This document shows positions 28,270-37,985 of a stretch of DNA of 47,646 bases, one piece after another. The DNA comes from an uncultured Microbulbifer sp. (lineage in GTDB: Bacteria > Pseudomonadota > Gammaproteobacteria > Pseudomonadales > Cellvibrionaceae). Both the position numbers and the translations under genes were made by a program. Positions within the stretch are counted from its first letter, which is position 1, and each line of letters begins with the position of its first letter. The DNA lies in the NCBI RefSeq assembly GCF_947489355.1, contig NZ_CANLDD010000034.1, forward strand, positions 1-47,646, written 5' to 3'. The notes below the pieces were generated by a model. It was given only the letters and a program-made list of their open reading frames with translations, made no database searches and had not been told where the DNA came from.

Positions 28270-30183
28270 TTAAGCGTGCATTTCCAGCAACAGCGTATTC
28301 AGGCGCCGCACATAATCCGCTGGGTCTGCCAGCTGATTACCCGCCGCCAGGTTGGCCTGGTCCATCAGTATACTGGTGAGATCCGCAAAGCGGTCTTCGT
28401 CCTGCTCCTGATCCAGGCGCTGCACCAGTGGGTGAGACGGGTTCAGCTCGAAAACAGGCTTCGCCTCTGGCAACGCCTGTCCGGCCTGCTCCAGAATGCG
28501 GCGCATTTGCGGCCCCATATCCTGCTCAGTAACCACCAGGCACGCCGGGGAATCCACCAAACGGGTGGTGGCGCGCACAGATTCAACACGGCCGTCCAGA
28601 ACCGCCTGAACCCGTTCAACCAGGGCACCGGACTCCTGCTCGACCTTCTCGCGCTCAGCCTTATCCTCTTCGCTTTCAGCCTCACCCAGATCCAGGGCGC
28701 CCTTGGCCACATCCTGAAACTGCTTGCCGTCGAACTCATTCATGTGACCCACAAACCACTCATCCACCTGATCGGTGAGCAGCAGCACCTCAATGCCTTT
28801 CTTGCGGAACACCTCCAGATAGGGGCTGGATTTGGCAGTGGCGAAGTTATCTGCGCACACATAGTAAATAGCCTTTTGGCCTTCCTTCATGCGGCCAACG
28901 TACTCTTCCAGGGACTGGTCCTGCTTCTCCGTATCGGTATGGGTGGTGGCGAAACGCAGCAGCCTGGCAATTTTTTCCTTGTTGGAGAAGTCCTCGGCCG
29001 GGCCTTCTTTCAACACATTGCCGAACAGGTCCCAGAATTTCTGGTACTGATCCGCATCCTTTTTCGCCAGCTTGTCCAGCATATCCAGGACGCGCTTGGT
29101 GAGGGCACTCTTGATCGCATCGGTGTTGCGGTCCTTCTGCAGAATTTCGCGGGATACATTCAGGGGCAGATCATTGGAGTCCAGCACGCCCTTCACAAAG
29201 CGCAGGTACAATGGCAAAAACTGCTCGGCGTCATCCATGATAAAGGTACGCTGAACGTAAAGCTTCAGGCCGCGAGCGGCATCGCGCTGGTAGAGGTCAA
29301 AGGGTGTACGCGCTGGGATATACATCAGGCTGGTATAATCCAGCTTGCCCTCTACCCGATTGTGACTCCAGGTCATGGGGTCGTCGAAATCGCTGGAGAT
29401 ATGTTTGTAGAACTCCTTATACTCCTCGGATTTCAACTCGGATCTGGGACGGGTCCAGAGTGCCTGGGCGGCATTGACTGCTTCAAACTCAGGCGCTTTT
29501 TCTTCCTGCTCTTCACCTTCCGCCACCGGTGCCTGCTCTTTCAGCATTTCCACAGGAATCGCAATATGATCGGAGTACTTCTTGATAATAGAGCGCAGGC
29601 GCCAACCGTCGGCAAACTCCTTAGCATCCTCTTTCAGGTGCAACACCACGCGGGTACCCCGCTGGGGCAACTCGACAGTTTCCACCGAGTATTCCGCCTC
29701 ACCATGGCATTCCCAATGCACTCCCTGATCCACGCTGTGGCCTGCGCGACGGGTAAAGACGTCCAGCTTGTCGGCAACAATAAACGCAGAGTAGAAACCC
29801 ACACCAAATTTTCCGATCAGGTGCGCGTCCTTTTTCTGGTCGCCGGTCAGCTGCTGCATAAATGCAGAGGTACCGGAGCGGGCGATGGTACCGAGGTTTT
29901 CGATAACCTCATCGCGACTCATACCAATACCATTATCGGTAATCGTCAGAGTCCCTTCTTCCTTGTCAAACTCAACGCGGATACGCAGGTCAGTATCATC
30001 ACCTAGCAGCCCGGACTTGGACAGCGCTTCAAAGCGCAGCTTGTCTGCGGCATCGGAAGCATTGGAAACCAATTCGCGCAGGAAAATCTCCTTGTTGGAG
30101 TACAGCGAGTGGATCATCAGGTGCAGTAGTTGCTTGGCTTCCGTTTGGAATCCATGGCTCTCTTTTTGGGCCTCAACGGTCAT
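28270..30183 (-). CDS. htpG: Molecular chaperone HtpG (bacterial Hsp90)
   Basis: HtpG is an ATP-dependent dimeric cytosolic chaperone. The 637-residue product has the GHKL ATPase domain ([19 protein letters not shown] near 34, [11 protein letters not shown] near 84, [11 protein letters not shown] near 123), a charged insert rich in Glu near 220-235, a middle domain and a C-terminal dimerisation domain. The length is normal. No sigma-32 promoter was identified. The long plus-strand frame (28246-30006) over this gene is an antisense shadow. Confidence 0.97.
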   Translation of the reverse strand: MTVEAQKESHGFQTEAKQLLHLMIHSLYSNKEIFLRELVSNASDAADKLRFEALSKSGLLGDDTDLRIRVEFDKEEGTLTITDNGIGMSRDEVIENLGTIARSGTSAFMQQLTGDQKKDAHLIGKFGVGFYSAFIVADKLDVFTRRAGHSVDQGVHWECHGEAEYSVETVELPQRGTRVVLHLKEDAKEFADGWRLRSIIKKYSDHIAIPVEMLKEQAPVAEGEEQEEKAPEFEAVNAAQALWTRPRSELKSEEYKEFYKHISSDFDDPMTWSHNRVEGKLDYTSLMYIPARTPFDLYQRDAARGLKLYVQRTFIMDDAEQFLPLYLRFVKGVLDSNDLPLNVSREILQKDRNTDAIKSALTKRVLDMLDKLAKKDADQYQKFWDLFGNVLKEGPAEDFSNKEKIARLLRFATTHTDTEKQDQSLEEYVGRMKEGQKAIYYVCADNFATAKSSPYLEVFRKKGIEVLLLTDQVDEWFVGHMNEFDGKQFQDVAKGALDLGEAESEEDKAEREKVEQESGALVERVQAVLDGRVESVRATTRLVDSPACLVVTEQDMGPQMRRILEQAGQALPEAKPVFELNPSHPLVQRLDQEQDEDRFADLTSILMDQANLAAGNQLADPADYVRRLNTLLLEMHA

Positions 30184-30282
30184 TTATCAGGTCTCCCCAG
30201 TCACGGCTATTGGAACAGGTAACAGATATTGGGACCCACAGGCGGGTTTCAAGGGGAGGAAACCAAAGCAGTACTCGGGTAA

Positions 30283-31485
30283 CTACCGGTCTCCACCGCT
30301 CTTGGCGGTGACCAGACTGCCTTTGCCGGTAATGTCGATCACGAAATTTGCGGTTAAGTCAGAAATCACGCGGGATTCCGCGTTCATTAAAATTGCGATG
30401 CCAATCTTCTCCTTTTCGGAGTAAGCCACCGCTGCGCGAAAGCCCGCCACCCAGCCACCATGGTAGATGATGCGGTCATCACCAATCGTGTAGAGGCGCC
30501 AACCCAGGCCATAGCCGGCATGGGATAGGTAATCCCGCCAGATACGGTGACGCATATGGCGCTGAGTGGGCACGCGCTCGGTAGTCATATCTTCAATCAC
30601 TTCGGGAGACAACACTTTGGGGTAGTAGCCCATCTGTGCCTTCAACCACTGGGCCATATCGGAGATACTCGCATTTACCCCGGCGGCGGGCGCAGCAAAA
30701 TAATACTCTTTTTCCACTTTCACCGGTCGCCAGCCCTTGCCGGTCTGCACATGGGGCGCGGCGCGGTTGCCAGAGGCCATAAAGCTCTCCCAGCCCACCG
30801 AGGCATTTTGCATATTCAGGGGAATAAAAATACGCTGCTTGAGTTGCCTGGCAAAAGAGACTCCCGTAGCCTCGTAGATAACATCCTCTATCAGGCTGAA
30901 CAGCACATTCTGGTAGCCATAACATTTTCCGGGTGTGCAGCGGGGATCGATATTGGCAAACTTTGGCAGTATCTTGCTGAGCGGCTTGTTGCTCTCAAGA
31001 TAATCGTCGTAGGCATTCGGGGTCAGACCCGAGGAGTGGCTCAACAGGTGCTCTACCTGCAGCTTGCGCGATAAAGCCGGGGTTTTGAAACTCAGGTCAG
31101 GAATATAATTGACCACCTTGTCGCTCCATTTGAAGCGCTTTTCATGCTCCAGCATGGTGGCCATGCTCGCGGCGAATGTTTTCGATACTGAAGCCAGGCG
31201 AAATACCGTATCCCGGTTCACCTTGCCGGCCTTGCCCCTGACCCGTACGCCGTAGGTGCCCATAGCAACCACCCGATTGCCATCAACAATCACGTAGGCG
31301 CCACCGGGGATGGACTTGCCCACCATCAACTGGTGAAAGTAGCGGTCAAACGCCTTGGCCCTGGCATCAATATCAACCGCACCTGCAGGCAGCACAAGTC
31401 CGCTCACAAGCAACATGAAAAGAAGGATCCACGCTTTCCCGATGCGCAGTTGGTAGACGATATCTGACAGAATTGCAGGTCTCAT
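30283..31485 (-). CDS. Serine hydrolase of the class C beta-lactamase fold
   Basis: From the ATG at 31485 the product is 400 residues with a signal peptide (about 1-36, hydrophobic LLFMLLVSGLVLPAGA). The SxxK motif is Ser99-Val-Ser-Lys102, the YxN motif is Tyr191-Gln-Asn193, and the third box is His342-Gly-Gly, in line with the PBP4*/AmpC/esterase EstB group. Such proteins can be peptidases, esterases or beta-lactamases. The HGG box rather than KTG favours an esterase or D-peptidase. An upstream frame to 31569 is less likely. Confidence 0.82.
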   Translation of the reverse strand: MRPAILSDIVYQLRIGKAWILLFMLLVSGLVLPAGAVDIDARAKAFDRYFHQLMVGKSIPGGAYVIVDGNRVVAMGTYGVRVRGKAGKVNRDTVFRLASVSKTFAASMATMLEHEKRFKWSDKVVNYIPDLSFKTPALSRKLQVEHLLSHSSGLTPNAYDDYLESNKPLSKILPKFANIDPRCTPGKCYGYQNVLFSLIEDVIYEATGVSFARQLKQRIFIPLNMQNASVGWESFMASGNRAAPHVQTGKGWRPVKVEKEYYFAAPAAGVNASISDMAQWLKAQMGYYPKVLSPEVIEDMTTERVPTQRHMRHRIWRDYLSHAGYGLGWRLYTIGDDRIIYHGGWVAGFRAAVAYSEKEKIGIAILMNAESRVISDLTANFVIDITGKGSLVTAKSGGDR

Positions 31486-31663
31486 ACGTAAATCGAGCCG
31501 CCAAAGCAATCCAATACTTGCAGATAAGATTAGCAGTCTGTGGGCAAAAACTCTATTTAGGCGCCACACAAGACTGACTGCAGGATTCTAGTCGCGAATA
31601 GCCATCTCCCACAGGAACTCCTGCCCCGCAACTGCCAGACGGTATATTGGCGCATATTGAAAC

Positions 31664-31689
31664 AAAAAACCGCCTTTCGGCGGTTTTTT
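31664..31689. terminator. Symmetrical rho-independent terminator
   Basis: AAAAAACCGCC, loop TTTC and GGCGGTTTTTT form a perfect 11-bp stem including A/T tracts, active in either direction. It lies 36 bp after the peroxiredoxin stop codon on the minus strand. Confidence 0.92.
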
Positions 31690-31724
31690 AGACTTGGAGA
31701 TTCCCCTCCAGCAAACAGCCGAAT

Positions 31725-32327
31725 TTATAATTCCTCGGCGTGCTCACTCAGGTAAGCCGCTACACCCTGCGGTGAAGCATTCATCCCCTTATCGCCCTCC
31801 TGCCAGCCTGCCGGGCAAACTTCTCCGTGTTCCTGGTGGAATGCCAGGGCATCAACCATACGCAACATTTCGTCAACATTGCGTCCCAGCGGCAGGTCAT
31901 TGACAACCTGATGGCGAACCACACCTTCCTCATCGATCAGGAAGGAACCGCGGAAAGCAACACCAGCGTCAGCCTCCACATCGTAAGCTTGGCAGATTTC
32001 GTGTTTAACATCAGCAACCAACGTGTATCTCACCGCGCCAATGCCACCTTCGCTCACGGGGGTGTTACGCCATGTATTGTGTGAAAACTGGGAATCGATG
32101 GAAACGCCGATGACCTCTACACCGCGCTTTTCGAACTCGGCAAAGCGGTGATCAAAAGCAATCAGTTCAGAGGGACATACAAAGGTAAAATCCAGTGGAT
32201 AGAAAAAAACTACTGCCTTCTTCCCCTCAATAGTTTCTTTCAGGTTGAAGGCATCGACGATCTCGCCGTTACCCAATACCGCCGCCGCCGTGAAGTCCGG
32301 GGCTGGCTTGCCTACCAAAACTGCCAT
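31725..32327 (-). CDS. Typical 2-Cys peroxiredoxin (AhpC/Prx1 type)
   Basis: This enzyme reduces hydrogen peroxide and organic peroxides using a peroxidatic and a resolving cysteine. The 200-residue product has the peroxidatic Cys51 in DFTFVCPSE and the resolving Cys171 in EVCPAGW. The ATG at 32327 follows GAGGAGG at good spacing. There is no ahpF next to it, so the electron donor is probably thioredoxin or an unlinked AhpF. The iron gene bfd lies divergently upstream. Confidence 0.93.
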   Translation of the reverse strand: MAVLVGKPAPDFTAAAVLGNGEIVDAFNLKETIEGKKAVVFFYPLDFTFVCPSELIAFDHRFAEFEKRGVEVIGVSIDSQFSHNTWRNTPVSEGGIGAVRYTLVADVKHEICQAYDVEADAGVAFRGSFLIDEEGVVRHQVVNDLPLGRNVDEMLRMVDALAFHQEHGEVCPAGWQEGDKGMNASPQGVAAYLSEHAEEL

Positions 32328-32585
32328 AAAAAACCTCCTCAATCCAATGATGATTTGTTGATGATGTATATGATGCTCAATTTATATGCAACGGCTATAA
32401 ATGAATGAAGATGTGATAGTGGGGGGCTATAATACACACCCTCTGATTCCAGGCCCATAAATTTTTTAAATGAGGTTGATAGCGAAACTGCATCACCTGA
32501 TCCGATCCAACAACGGGCACCTGGCCCGGCGGTTGACTGACTGAAAAGGGAAACCCAAAGGGATAATACTGGGCTATTTCGAAAT
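32328..32585. other. Divergent promoter region between the peroxiredoxin gene and bfd
   Basis: The spacer is AT-rich. A minus-strand frame (32339-32596) through it is rejected. No clear OxyR site was recognised for the peroxiredoxin gene. Confidence 0.35.
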
Positions 32586-32618
32586 ATTATTGACACTCAT
32601 TCTCAACTGCAATACAAT
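32586..32618 (+). promoter_or_regulatory. bfd promoter with Fur-like box
   Basis: TTGACA at 32590-32595 and TACAAT at 32613-32618 are 17 bp apart. The 19-mer at 32586-32604 matches the Fur consensus GATAATGATAATCATTATC at 13 of 19 positions and covers the -35. Fur repression of bfd when iron is plentiful is well known in Pseudomonas. Confidence 0.65.
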
Positions 32619-32653
32619 TTGCACAATTGAAATTGACCGAAGCTAACGCAACG

Positions 32654-32866
32654 ATGTACGTGTGTATCTGCAAAGGCATAACTGACCGCCAAATCAAAGA
32701 AGCTGTCTATGGCGGCTCCACCTCAGTCAAGGCACTGAGGTATCACCTCGGCGTATCCTCACAATGTGGCCGGTGTGCTGAGCTGACCAAGGAAATCATT
32801 GAAGAAACCATGAGCGCAGGCATCATCACCTCTGCCAACACCGGTCTGTTTTATTCCGCCGGCTAA
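32654..32866 (+). CDS. bfd: Bacterioferritin-associated ferredoxin
   Basis: Bfd is a [2Fe-2S] protein that reduces the bacterioferritin core to release iron. The 70-residue product has all four cluster cysteines: Cys4 and Cys6 (MYVCICKGIT) and Cys38 and Cys41 (SQCGRC). The ATG at 32654 is chosen over an upstream TTG because Bfd proteins start here. The bacterioferritin gene is 950 bp downstream on the same strand. Confidence 0.93.
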   Translation: MYVCICKGITDRQIKEAVYGGSTSVKALRYHLGVSSQCGRCAELTKEIIEETMSAGIITSANTGLFYSAG

Positions 32867-33818
32867 TCCCGGCTTTCCCGTCACCTGCTCTACAACCACA
32901 GCCCACCGTGGCTTTACACACTAAGTGAAGACTGCCACTCAAAGTACAATTTTACCGACTTAAGCAGTTCTTCGCCTGGCGCTTTCCAGGCACCCCCCCC
33001 TAATTCCAGAACGCTCTCTGCTCAGCCTTGGCACGGCAAGCCTGGATCATTTACCGCCCCAAGCGCCCTGTAAAAGCAAGGATACACCTACCGCTTTGGA
33101 TAACCGATGATGCCCAGTGCCATATTCCCTCGACCTTTTTGCGCCAAGTTTCAATAACCATTATGCGCTTTAAATGTAAAAAGCGGCTGAAGAATCACGT
33201 AATCCCCATTGCAGATCACAGTGGAGGGAGAGCATATCCTCTTTCAAGAACTTTTGAGAGGTCGCTGTATGCCGACTAAGGCCTCACAAGGAGATATTCT
33301 CAGCATGTTTCAGAGAAGACGGTTTTTCCATTCCTGACAACTGGAGAATAAAAATCGTTCTCAATCATACTTTCGATTTAATCCGATAATTTTCGAGAAT
33401 ATTCATTGCTTCACCCCTACTCAGGCAGACGGAAACGCAATCATTTTCGTTGGGGTTTTTGGCCGAATTTGCGTTAAAACCCTTACTTTTTCTGTTTTCT
33501 GCGGTAAATAACTTTTTCTTGACTTGATGTATTTCGCAACGCACACTCGCCCCGAATTACCGTTGTCGCTCTACACTAATTTATGAAAATCGGCCAACCA
33601 AAAACTTTAACGACCAGCAACCCTCACTGACTATGATTAACCCAGTATCCAATTGACTTGGCGGGTTATCCCAGAGCAGAAAATCGCGATCACCGACTGG
33701 CGCGAGCTCTGGGGGTAGCGGCAGTATTACACGGGAATACCGATATTTTGAGAGCGACTATCACATAGGCATTCTCTGCCACCCTAATCGGGCTAACAAG
33801 GCTACAGGAGCAATAGCG
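32867..33818. other. Long intergenic region between bfd and bfr
   Basis: This stretch of 952 bp has no convincing gene. A frame at 33028-33279 is rejected because its composition is atypical and it has no ribosome binding site. AT-rich DNA around 33340-33420 contains GTTCTCAATCAT and GATAATTTTCGAGAAT, which vaguely resemble Fur half-sites but give no good 19-mer. A run of eight C lies at 32993-33000. Confidence 0.4.
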
Positions 33819-34298
33819 ATGAAAGGCGATCCCAAGGTGATCGAATATTTAAACACTGTGCTGGGCAATGAACTGGTCGCAATCAACCAGTATTTTCTGC
33901 ACGCCCGCATGTACGACAACTGGGGATTAAAGGCACTGAGCAAGCAGGAATATCACGAATCCATCGATGAAATGAAACATGCCGATTGGCTAATCGAACG
34001 GATTCTTTTCCTGGAAGGCATTCCGAACCTACAGCATCTGGGTAAATTGTTGATTGGTGAAAACACCGAGGAAATGCTCAAATGCGATCTGAAGATAGAA
34101 TCTAAAGCGATTCCCGATCTGCGCGAAGCTATCGCCTACTGCGAGTCTGTACGCGACTACGTCAGCCGCGAGCTTCTGGAAAAAATTCTGGAGTCCGAAG
34201 AGGAGCACGTGGATTGGCTGGAAACCCAACTGGAACTGATTGACAAGGTGGGCATCCAGAATTACCTGCAATCCCAAATGGAAAAAGCATCCGACTGA
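33819..34298 (+). CDS. bfr: Bacterioferritin
   Basis: Bfr is a 24-mer haem-containing iron store. The 159-residue product has the ferroxidase ligands Glu18, Tyr25, Glu51, His54, Glu94 and the Glu127/His130 pair (SEEEHVDW), and the haem ligand Met52 in the IDEMKHAD motif, so it should bind haem. AGGAG lies 10 bases before the ATG. It pairs functionally with bfd. Confidence 0.95.
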   Translation: MKGDPKVIEYLNTVLGNELVAINQYFLHARMYDNWGLKALSKQEYHESIDEMKHADWLIERILFLEGIPNLQHLGKLLIGENTEEMLKCDLKIESKAIPDLREAIAYCESVRDYVSRELLEKILESEEEHVDWLETQLELIDKVGIQNYLQSQMEKASD

Positions 34299-34336
34299 TC
34301 TTTTGCAATGCCACTATGCTACCCGTCATCACCAAT

Positions 34337-34356
34337 ACCGCGGCCAAAGCCGCGGT
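34337..34356. terminator. Likely terminator between bfr and grxD
   Basis: ACCGCGGC and GCCGCGGT form a perfect 8-bp stem with a CAAA loop, followed by TAGTTTA on the plus strand. The genes on both sides converge on it. The T-tract is weak. Confidence 0.6.
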
Positions 34357-34414
34357 TAGTTTACGCTTTACCGGACAAGATCTGCCTGCGGATTAATTTC
34401 CAGCAGAAGCGACT

Positions 34415-34747
34415 TTACTGATCACCTTCACTCTCGGCAGCCGCCTCATCAATCAGGTTTTTCAATTCGCCATTCTCGTACATTTCCATAATGATATCGC
34501 AGCCACCAATTAATTCCCCTTTTATCCACAACTGTGGGAAAGTTGGCCAGTTGGCGTACTTCGGCAATTCAGCGCGAATCTCCGGATTGGACAAAATGTC
34601 CACATAAGCAAAGCGCTTACCACAGGCCATCATTGCCTGGGAGGCCCGCATGGAAAAACCGCACTGTGGGGCATTGGGGTTGCCTTTCATGTAAAGCAGA
34701 ATGGCGTTGTCAGCAATCTGCTGTTGGATGTTCTCCAATGTATCCAT
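34415..34747 (-). CDS. grxD: Monothiol glutaredoxin, Grx4 type
   Basis: This protein carries [2Fe-2S] clusters and works in iron-sulfur delivery. The 110-residue product has the CGFS active site (Cys29), a WPTFPQLWIKGELIGGCDI block and normal family length. The ATG at 34747 is preferred to the longer frame because the family begins there. It sits beside the iron-storage genes, consistent with a common iron role. Confidence 0.93.
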   Translation of the reverse strand: MDTLENIQQQIADNAILLYMKGNPNAPQCGFSMRASQAMMACGKRFAYVDILSNPEIRAELPKYANWPTFPQLWIKGELIGGCDIIMEMYENGELKNLIDEAAAESEGDQ

Positions 34748-35066
34748 AAGTATGAAAAACCTCATGTGGTGGAAGCAAAACAATCATTCAGTGCTTACCG
34801 CACCGGCACCCAGCCATAGCGCACTGGCTGAGCATTGTACCCTAGTGCGGGGTAAAAGAAGTACCTGCCCCTATGCATATCAAGTCCCAGCCCACCGAAT
34901 ACCTTATCAGGCTGTTAAGGTATAAAAAGTCGAATGAATAGCATACGCGCAACCTAGCTTGTGCTAGCATGACCTGCTCAGAATATTTCTCGGAATTAAA
35001 GCCATAATCCCGAACTTTCTGCGGAAACCTGAATAGACTTATTCACAACCAAAAGGAGGCACCACA

Positions 35067-36242
35067 GTGGCTACCCCCACGCTGATGGACACTTATGGCG
35101 AGAGAACCCTGACTCTGACCCGGGGAGAGGGTAACTATGTGTGGGACCAACAGGGCCGAAGATACCTGGATGCCATTTCCGGCATCGGTGTGTGCGGTCT
35201 CGGTCACTGCCATCCCAAGATCACCGAGGCCCTGCAGGATCAATCCAAAATCCTCCTACACGTTTCCAACCTGTACAACATTCCGGCACAGCAACAGCTA
35301 GCCGACCGACTGGCGTTCGTGTCTGGTATGGACAATGTGTTTTTTTCCAACTCCGGAGCCGAAGCCAATGAGGCCGCAATCAAGCTGGCCCGCAAGCTCG
35401 GCAGTGAGAGGGGCCTGGCATCACCACAGATTGTGGTGATGGAAGGTGCCTTCCATGGCCGCACCCTCGCCACCCTTACGGCGACAGGCAATGAAAAAGT
35501 GCAGCGGGGCTTTGCCCCCCTGCCCGAGGGCTTTTTGCGGGTGCCATTTAACAATGTCGCGGCCATTGAGCAGCTTGCAGCAGAGTGCAACAGCATCGTC
35601 GCCATATTTGTCGAACCCGTACAGGGCGAAGGCGGTATCCGCGTACCCGATGCGGACTACCTGCCGAAACTGCGCACCCTTTGCAACAGGCAAAACTGGC
35701 TGCTGATACTGGATGAAATACAAACCGGCAATGGTCGCAGCGGTAGAATGTTTGCCTACCAGCATACAGGGATAGTGCCGGACGTACTCACTACCGCCAA
35801 GGGACTGGGTAACGGTGTCCCTATCGGCGCCTGTCTGGCTCGGGGCAAGGCGGCCCAGCTGTTTACCGCCGGTAGCCACGGCTCAACCTTTGGCGGCAAC
35901 CCCCTCGCCTGCCGCGCCGGCCTCGCTGTTCTGGAGACACTGGAGAGTGAATGGCTGATCGAGCGCGCAGAAAAACTGGGCGAACACTTAATACAAGCAC
36001 TGCGGCTGCGGCTCACTGAGTGCCCAGCCGTTATGGAAATCCGCGGCCTGGGCCTGATGATCGGCATAGAAATAAACCGCCCCTGTGGCGAACTGGTGGG
36101 AAGAGCCCGTGCGCAAGGGTTGCTGATTAATGTAACAGCCGGCAATGTGCTCCGCCTTTTGCCGCCACTCACACTGACAGATAGCGAGTGTCATCAATTG
36201 GTCGACACAGTCAGCACCCTGATTCAACAATTTGCACAGTAA
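35067..36242 (+). CDS. argD: Acetylornithine aminotransferase
   Basis: This PLP enzyme of arginine synthesis (often also active on succinyl-diaminopimelate in lysine synthesis) has 391 residues. Asp216 (LLILDEIQTG) and the PLP lysine Lys245 (TTAKGLGNG) are present, with SNSGAEANEAAIK and STFGGNPLAC blocks. The GTG start at 35067 is strongly supported by AAAAGGAGG seven bases upstream. It is followed 33 bp later by argF, so both are probably one operon. An ornithine- or succinylornithine-specific paralogue cannot be fully excluded. Confidence 0.92.
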   Translation: MATPTLMDTYGERTLTLTRGEGNYVWDQQGRRYLDAISGIGVCGLGHCHPKITEALQDQSKILLHVSNLYNIPAQQQLADRLAFVSGMDNVFFSNSGAEANEAAIKLARKLGSERGLASPQIVVMEGAFHGRTLATLTATGNEKVQRGFAPLPEGFLRVPFNNVAAIEQLAAECNSIVAIFVEPVQGEGGIRVPDADYLPKLRTLCNRQNWLLILDEIQTGNGRSGRMFAYQHTGIVPDVLTTAKGLGNGVPIGACLARGKAAQLFTAGSHGSTFGGNPLACRAGLAVLETLESEWLIERAEKLGEHLIQALRLRLTECPAVMEIRGLGLMIGIEINRPCGELVGRARAQGLLINVTAGNVLRLLPPLTLTDSECHQLVDTVSTLIQQFAQ

Positions 36243-36275
36243 ACCGTCCAGGGAACCACTGAAGGAGAGCAACGA

Positions 36276-37190
36276 ATGCCGATCAGACACTTTCTCACCT
36301 TGATGGATTTATCCGCAGAGGAACTCAAACAGATTATTGAGCGCGCAATCGAACTGAAAAAGCTGCGCAACCAGGGCATCATGACCGAACTTTTCCGCGG
36401 CAAGGTGCTGGGAATGATTTTCGAAAAATCCTCCACCCGCACCCGTGTTTCCTTCGAAGCCGGCATGGCGCAAATGGGTGGTAGCGCCCTCTTTCTGTCA
36501 CCGCGCGACACACAGCTGGGACGTGGTGAGCCGGTTGAGGATAGCGCGCGGGTGATCTCGCGAATGGTGGATATGGTCATGATCCGCACCTTCGACCATC
36601 AAATACTGAAACGCTTCGCCACTTACTCGCGGGTTCCGGTGATCAATGCCCTGTCCGACAGCTACCATCCCTGCCAGCTGCTCGCCGACATCCAGACCTA
36701 CGTGGAACACCGCGGCAGCCCTGACGGCAAAGTGGTGGCCTGGGTCGGCGATGGCAACAACATGTGCCACTCCTATATCAATGCTGCACGTCTGTGCGGT
36801 TTCGAACTGCGCATTGCCTGCCCACAGGGTTACGAGCCGGATGGCAATCTGGTCGCGGCGGGGGGGGGGCAGGTGAAGGTTGTGCATAATCCTGTGGACG
36901 CTGTGCGCGGTGCCGACTGGGTTGCTACGGATGTCTGGGCCTCCATGGGACAGGAGAGAGAGCAGCAGGTGCGCACCAGGGCGTTTGAACCCTTCATGGT
37001 CGATCACCAGCTGATGCGCCACGCCAACAGCAATGCCCTGTTTATGCACTGTTTACCGGCCCATCGCGGTGAAGAAGTCAGTGCCGACCTCCTGGAAGAC
37101 GGGGAGGTTTCGGTAGTCTGGGATGAAGCGGAAAACCGCCTGCATGCACAAAAAGCGCTAATGGAGTTTTTACAGGAACACAGCGCTTAA
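36276..37190 (+). CDS. argF: Ornithine carbamoyltransferase
   Basis: This enzyme joins carbamoyl phosphate and ornithine to make citrulline. The 304-residue product has the carbamoyl-phosphate site STRTR (53-57), HPCQ and the ornithine-site [18 protein letters not shown] precedes the ATG. A run of ten G (36860-36869) lies in the coding sequence at residues 195-198 (Ala-Gly-Gly-Gly), and a one-base slip there would truncate the enzyme. Confidence 0.96.
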   Translation: MPIRHFLTLMDLSAEELKQIIERAIELKKLRNQGIMTELFRGKVLGMIFEKSSTRTRVSFEAGMAQMGGSALFLSPRDTQLGRGEPVEDSARVISRMVDMVMIRTFDHQILKRFATYSRVPVINALSDSYHPCQLLADIQTYVEHRGSPDGKVVAWVGDGNNMCHSYINAARLCGFELRIACPQGYEPDGNLVAAGGGQVKVVHNPVDAVRGADWVATDVWASMGQEREQQVRTRAFEPFMVDHQLMRHANSNALFMHCLPAHRGEEVSADLLEDGEVSVVWDEAENRLHAQKALMEFLQEHSA

Positions 37191-37606
37191 CAAGCAGCTC
37201 CGGCGGGCGTGCAATACTCCTCGCCAGTACCCGGCACTGGTGCTTACATCGATTCTCAGTGATTTTTCTCGGCCGACTCTTCCGCCTAGCAAAGTTTCTT
37301 CGGCAGGGGAAGAGGTCTGATGCAAAAAACAACTACCCATTCGCTTTTTGGACAACCAGAGATTTCATACAACGAGATTAAAGCATTAATTTCACGCCAA
37401 ATGATGGACTATTTGAGTACCATATTGCTCAGATTACGGCCACTTTCAACTGATTATTGCTTTTGTTAATTTAGGTGGCCTCCTCTATTTAAAAAAATTG
37501 TAAGGATCTGTAACGGCTTTTTCCCCAGGTACCAATTTCATTGCAGCTCAATGGTGGCGGGGCCTGGAATAGAAGTGACTACTGACTTATTGCGCCTACC
37601 CACAAT
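37191..37606. other. Intergenic region upstream of nrdA, left part
   Basis: No gene is recognised and no U-tract hairpin was found after argF. AT-rich DNA is present near 37360-37520. The regulatory sites of nrdA begin at 37607. Confidence 0.35.
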
Positions 37607-37615
37607 TTATCCACA
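37607..37615 (+). promoter_or_regulatory. DnaA box upstream of nrdA
   Basis: TTATCCACA matches the strict DnaA consensus TTATNCACA. DnaA control of nrdAB is established in E. coli. One box alone is suggestive. Confidence 0.55.
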
Positions 37616-37654
37616 AACAACCACAAGGTTATTCGCCTTGAATTAGTGCCCCTA

Positions 37655-37702
37655 CCGCATTATCTTGTAGCCTAATCAAGGACAAACCCCTATATATTGG
37701 GG
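37655..37702 (+). promoter_or_regulatory. Pair of NrdR boxes
   Basis: The right box, CCCCTATATATTGGGG (37687-37702), is nearly palindromic and matches the NrdR consensus ACACWATATATWGTGT at 12 of 16 positions. A weaker box (about 9 of 16) at 37655-37670 lies 32 bp upstream, the three-helical-turn spacing typical of NrdR box pairs. NrdR represses ribonucleotide reductase genes when dATP is high. Confidence 0.7.
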
Positions 37703-37985
37703 TAATGAGTCAGGAGCACCCCCAATTGACGGGGCCGATTCCGGCGGTGAGGCAAACTTTTGGCAATGGGCGTCAGACGTTTCTTGCTTCAAAGTAGGAT
37801 CGTGGGCAATCGGGCCAGATACATTTTCAGCCAAAAGTACCAGCCGGTATACCCTGCTGAGAGCGGGGCGCTGAGTCGCTTGTTTTAGAGCGGACGGGAT
37901 TCACTGGCAAGGTAATGAACCCGCTGCACACAAGCTACTCCGCATACAGGCGAACAGGCAACAGTACAGATTTTCGGAGATTTTC

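Noticed and set aside
28246..30006. A 586-codon plus-strand open frame
   Set aside because: It runs antisense over nearly all of htpG and is a codon-bias shadow of that gene; its composition (His/Gln-rich) is not protein-like.
33028..33279. A plus-strand frame between bfd and bfr
   Set aside because: No ribosome binding site, no family, and unlikely composition (runs of KRPVKARIHLP type).
33340..33420. Possible Fur boxes and a small RNA between bfd and bfr
   Set aside because: Half-sites are present, but no 19-mer gives a convincing match, and no terminator follows.
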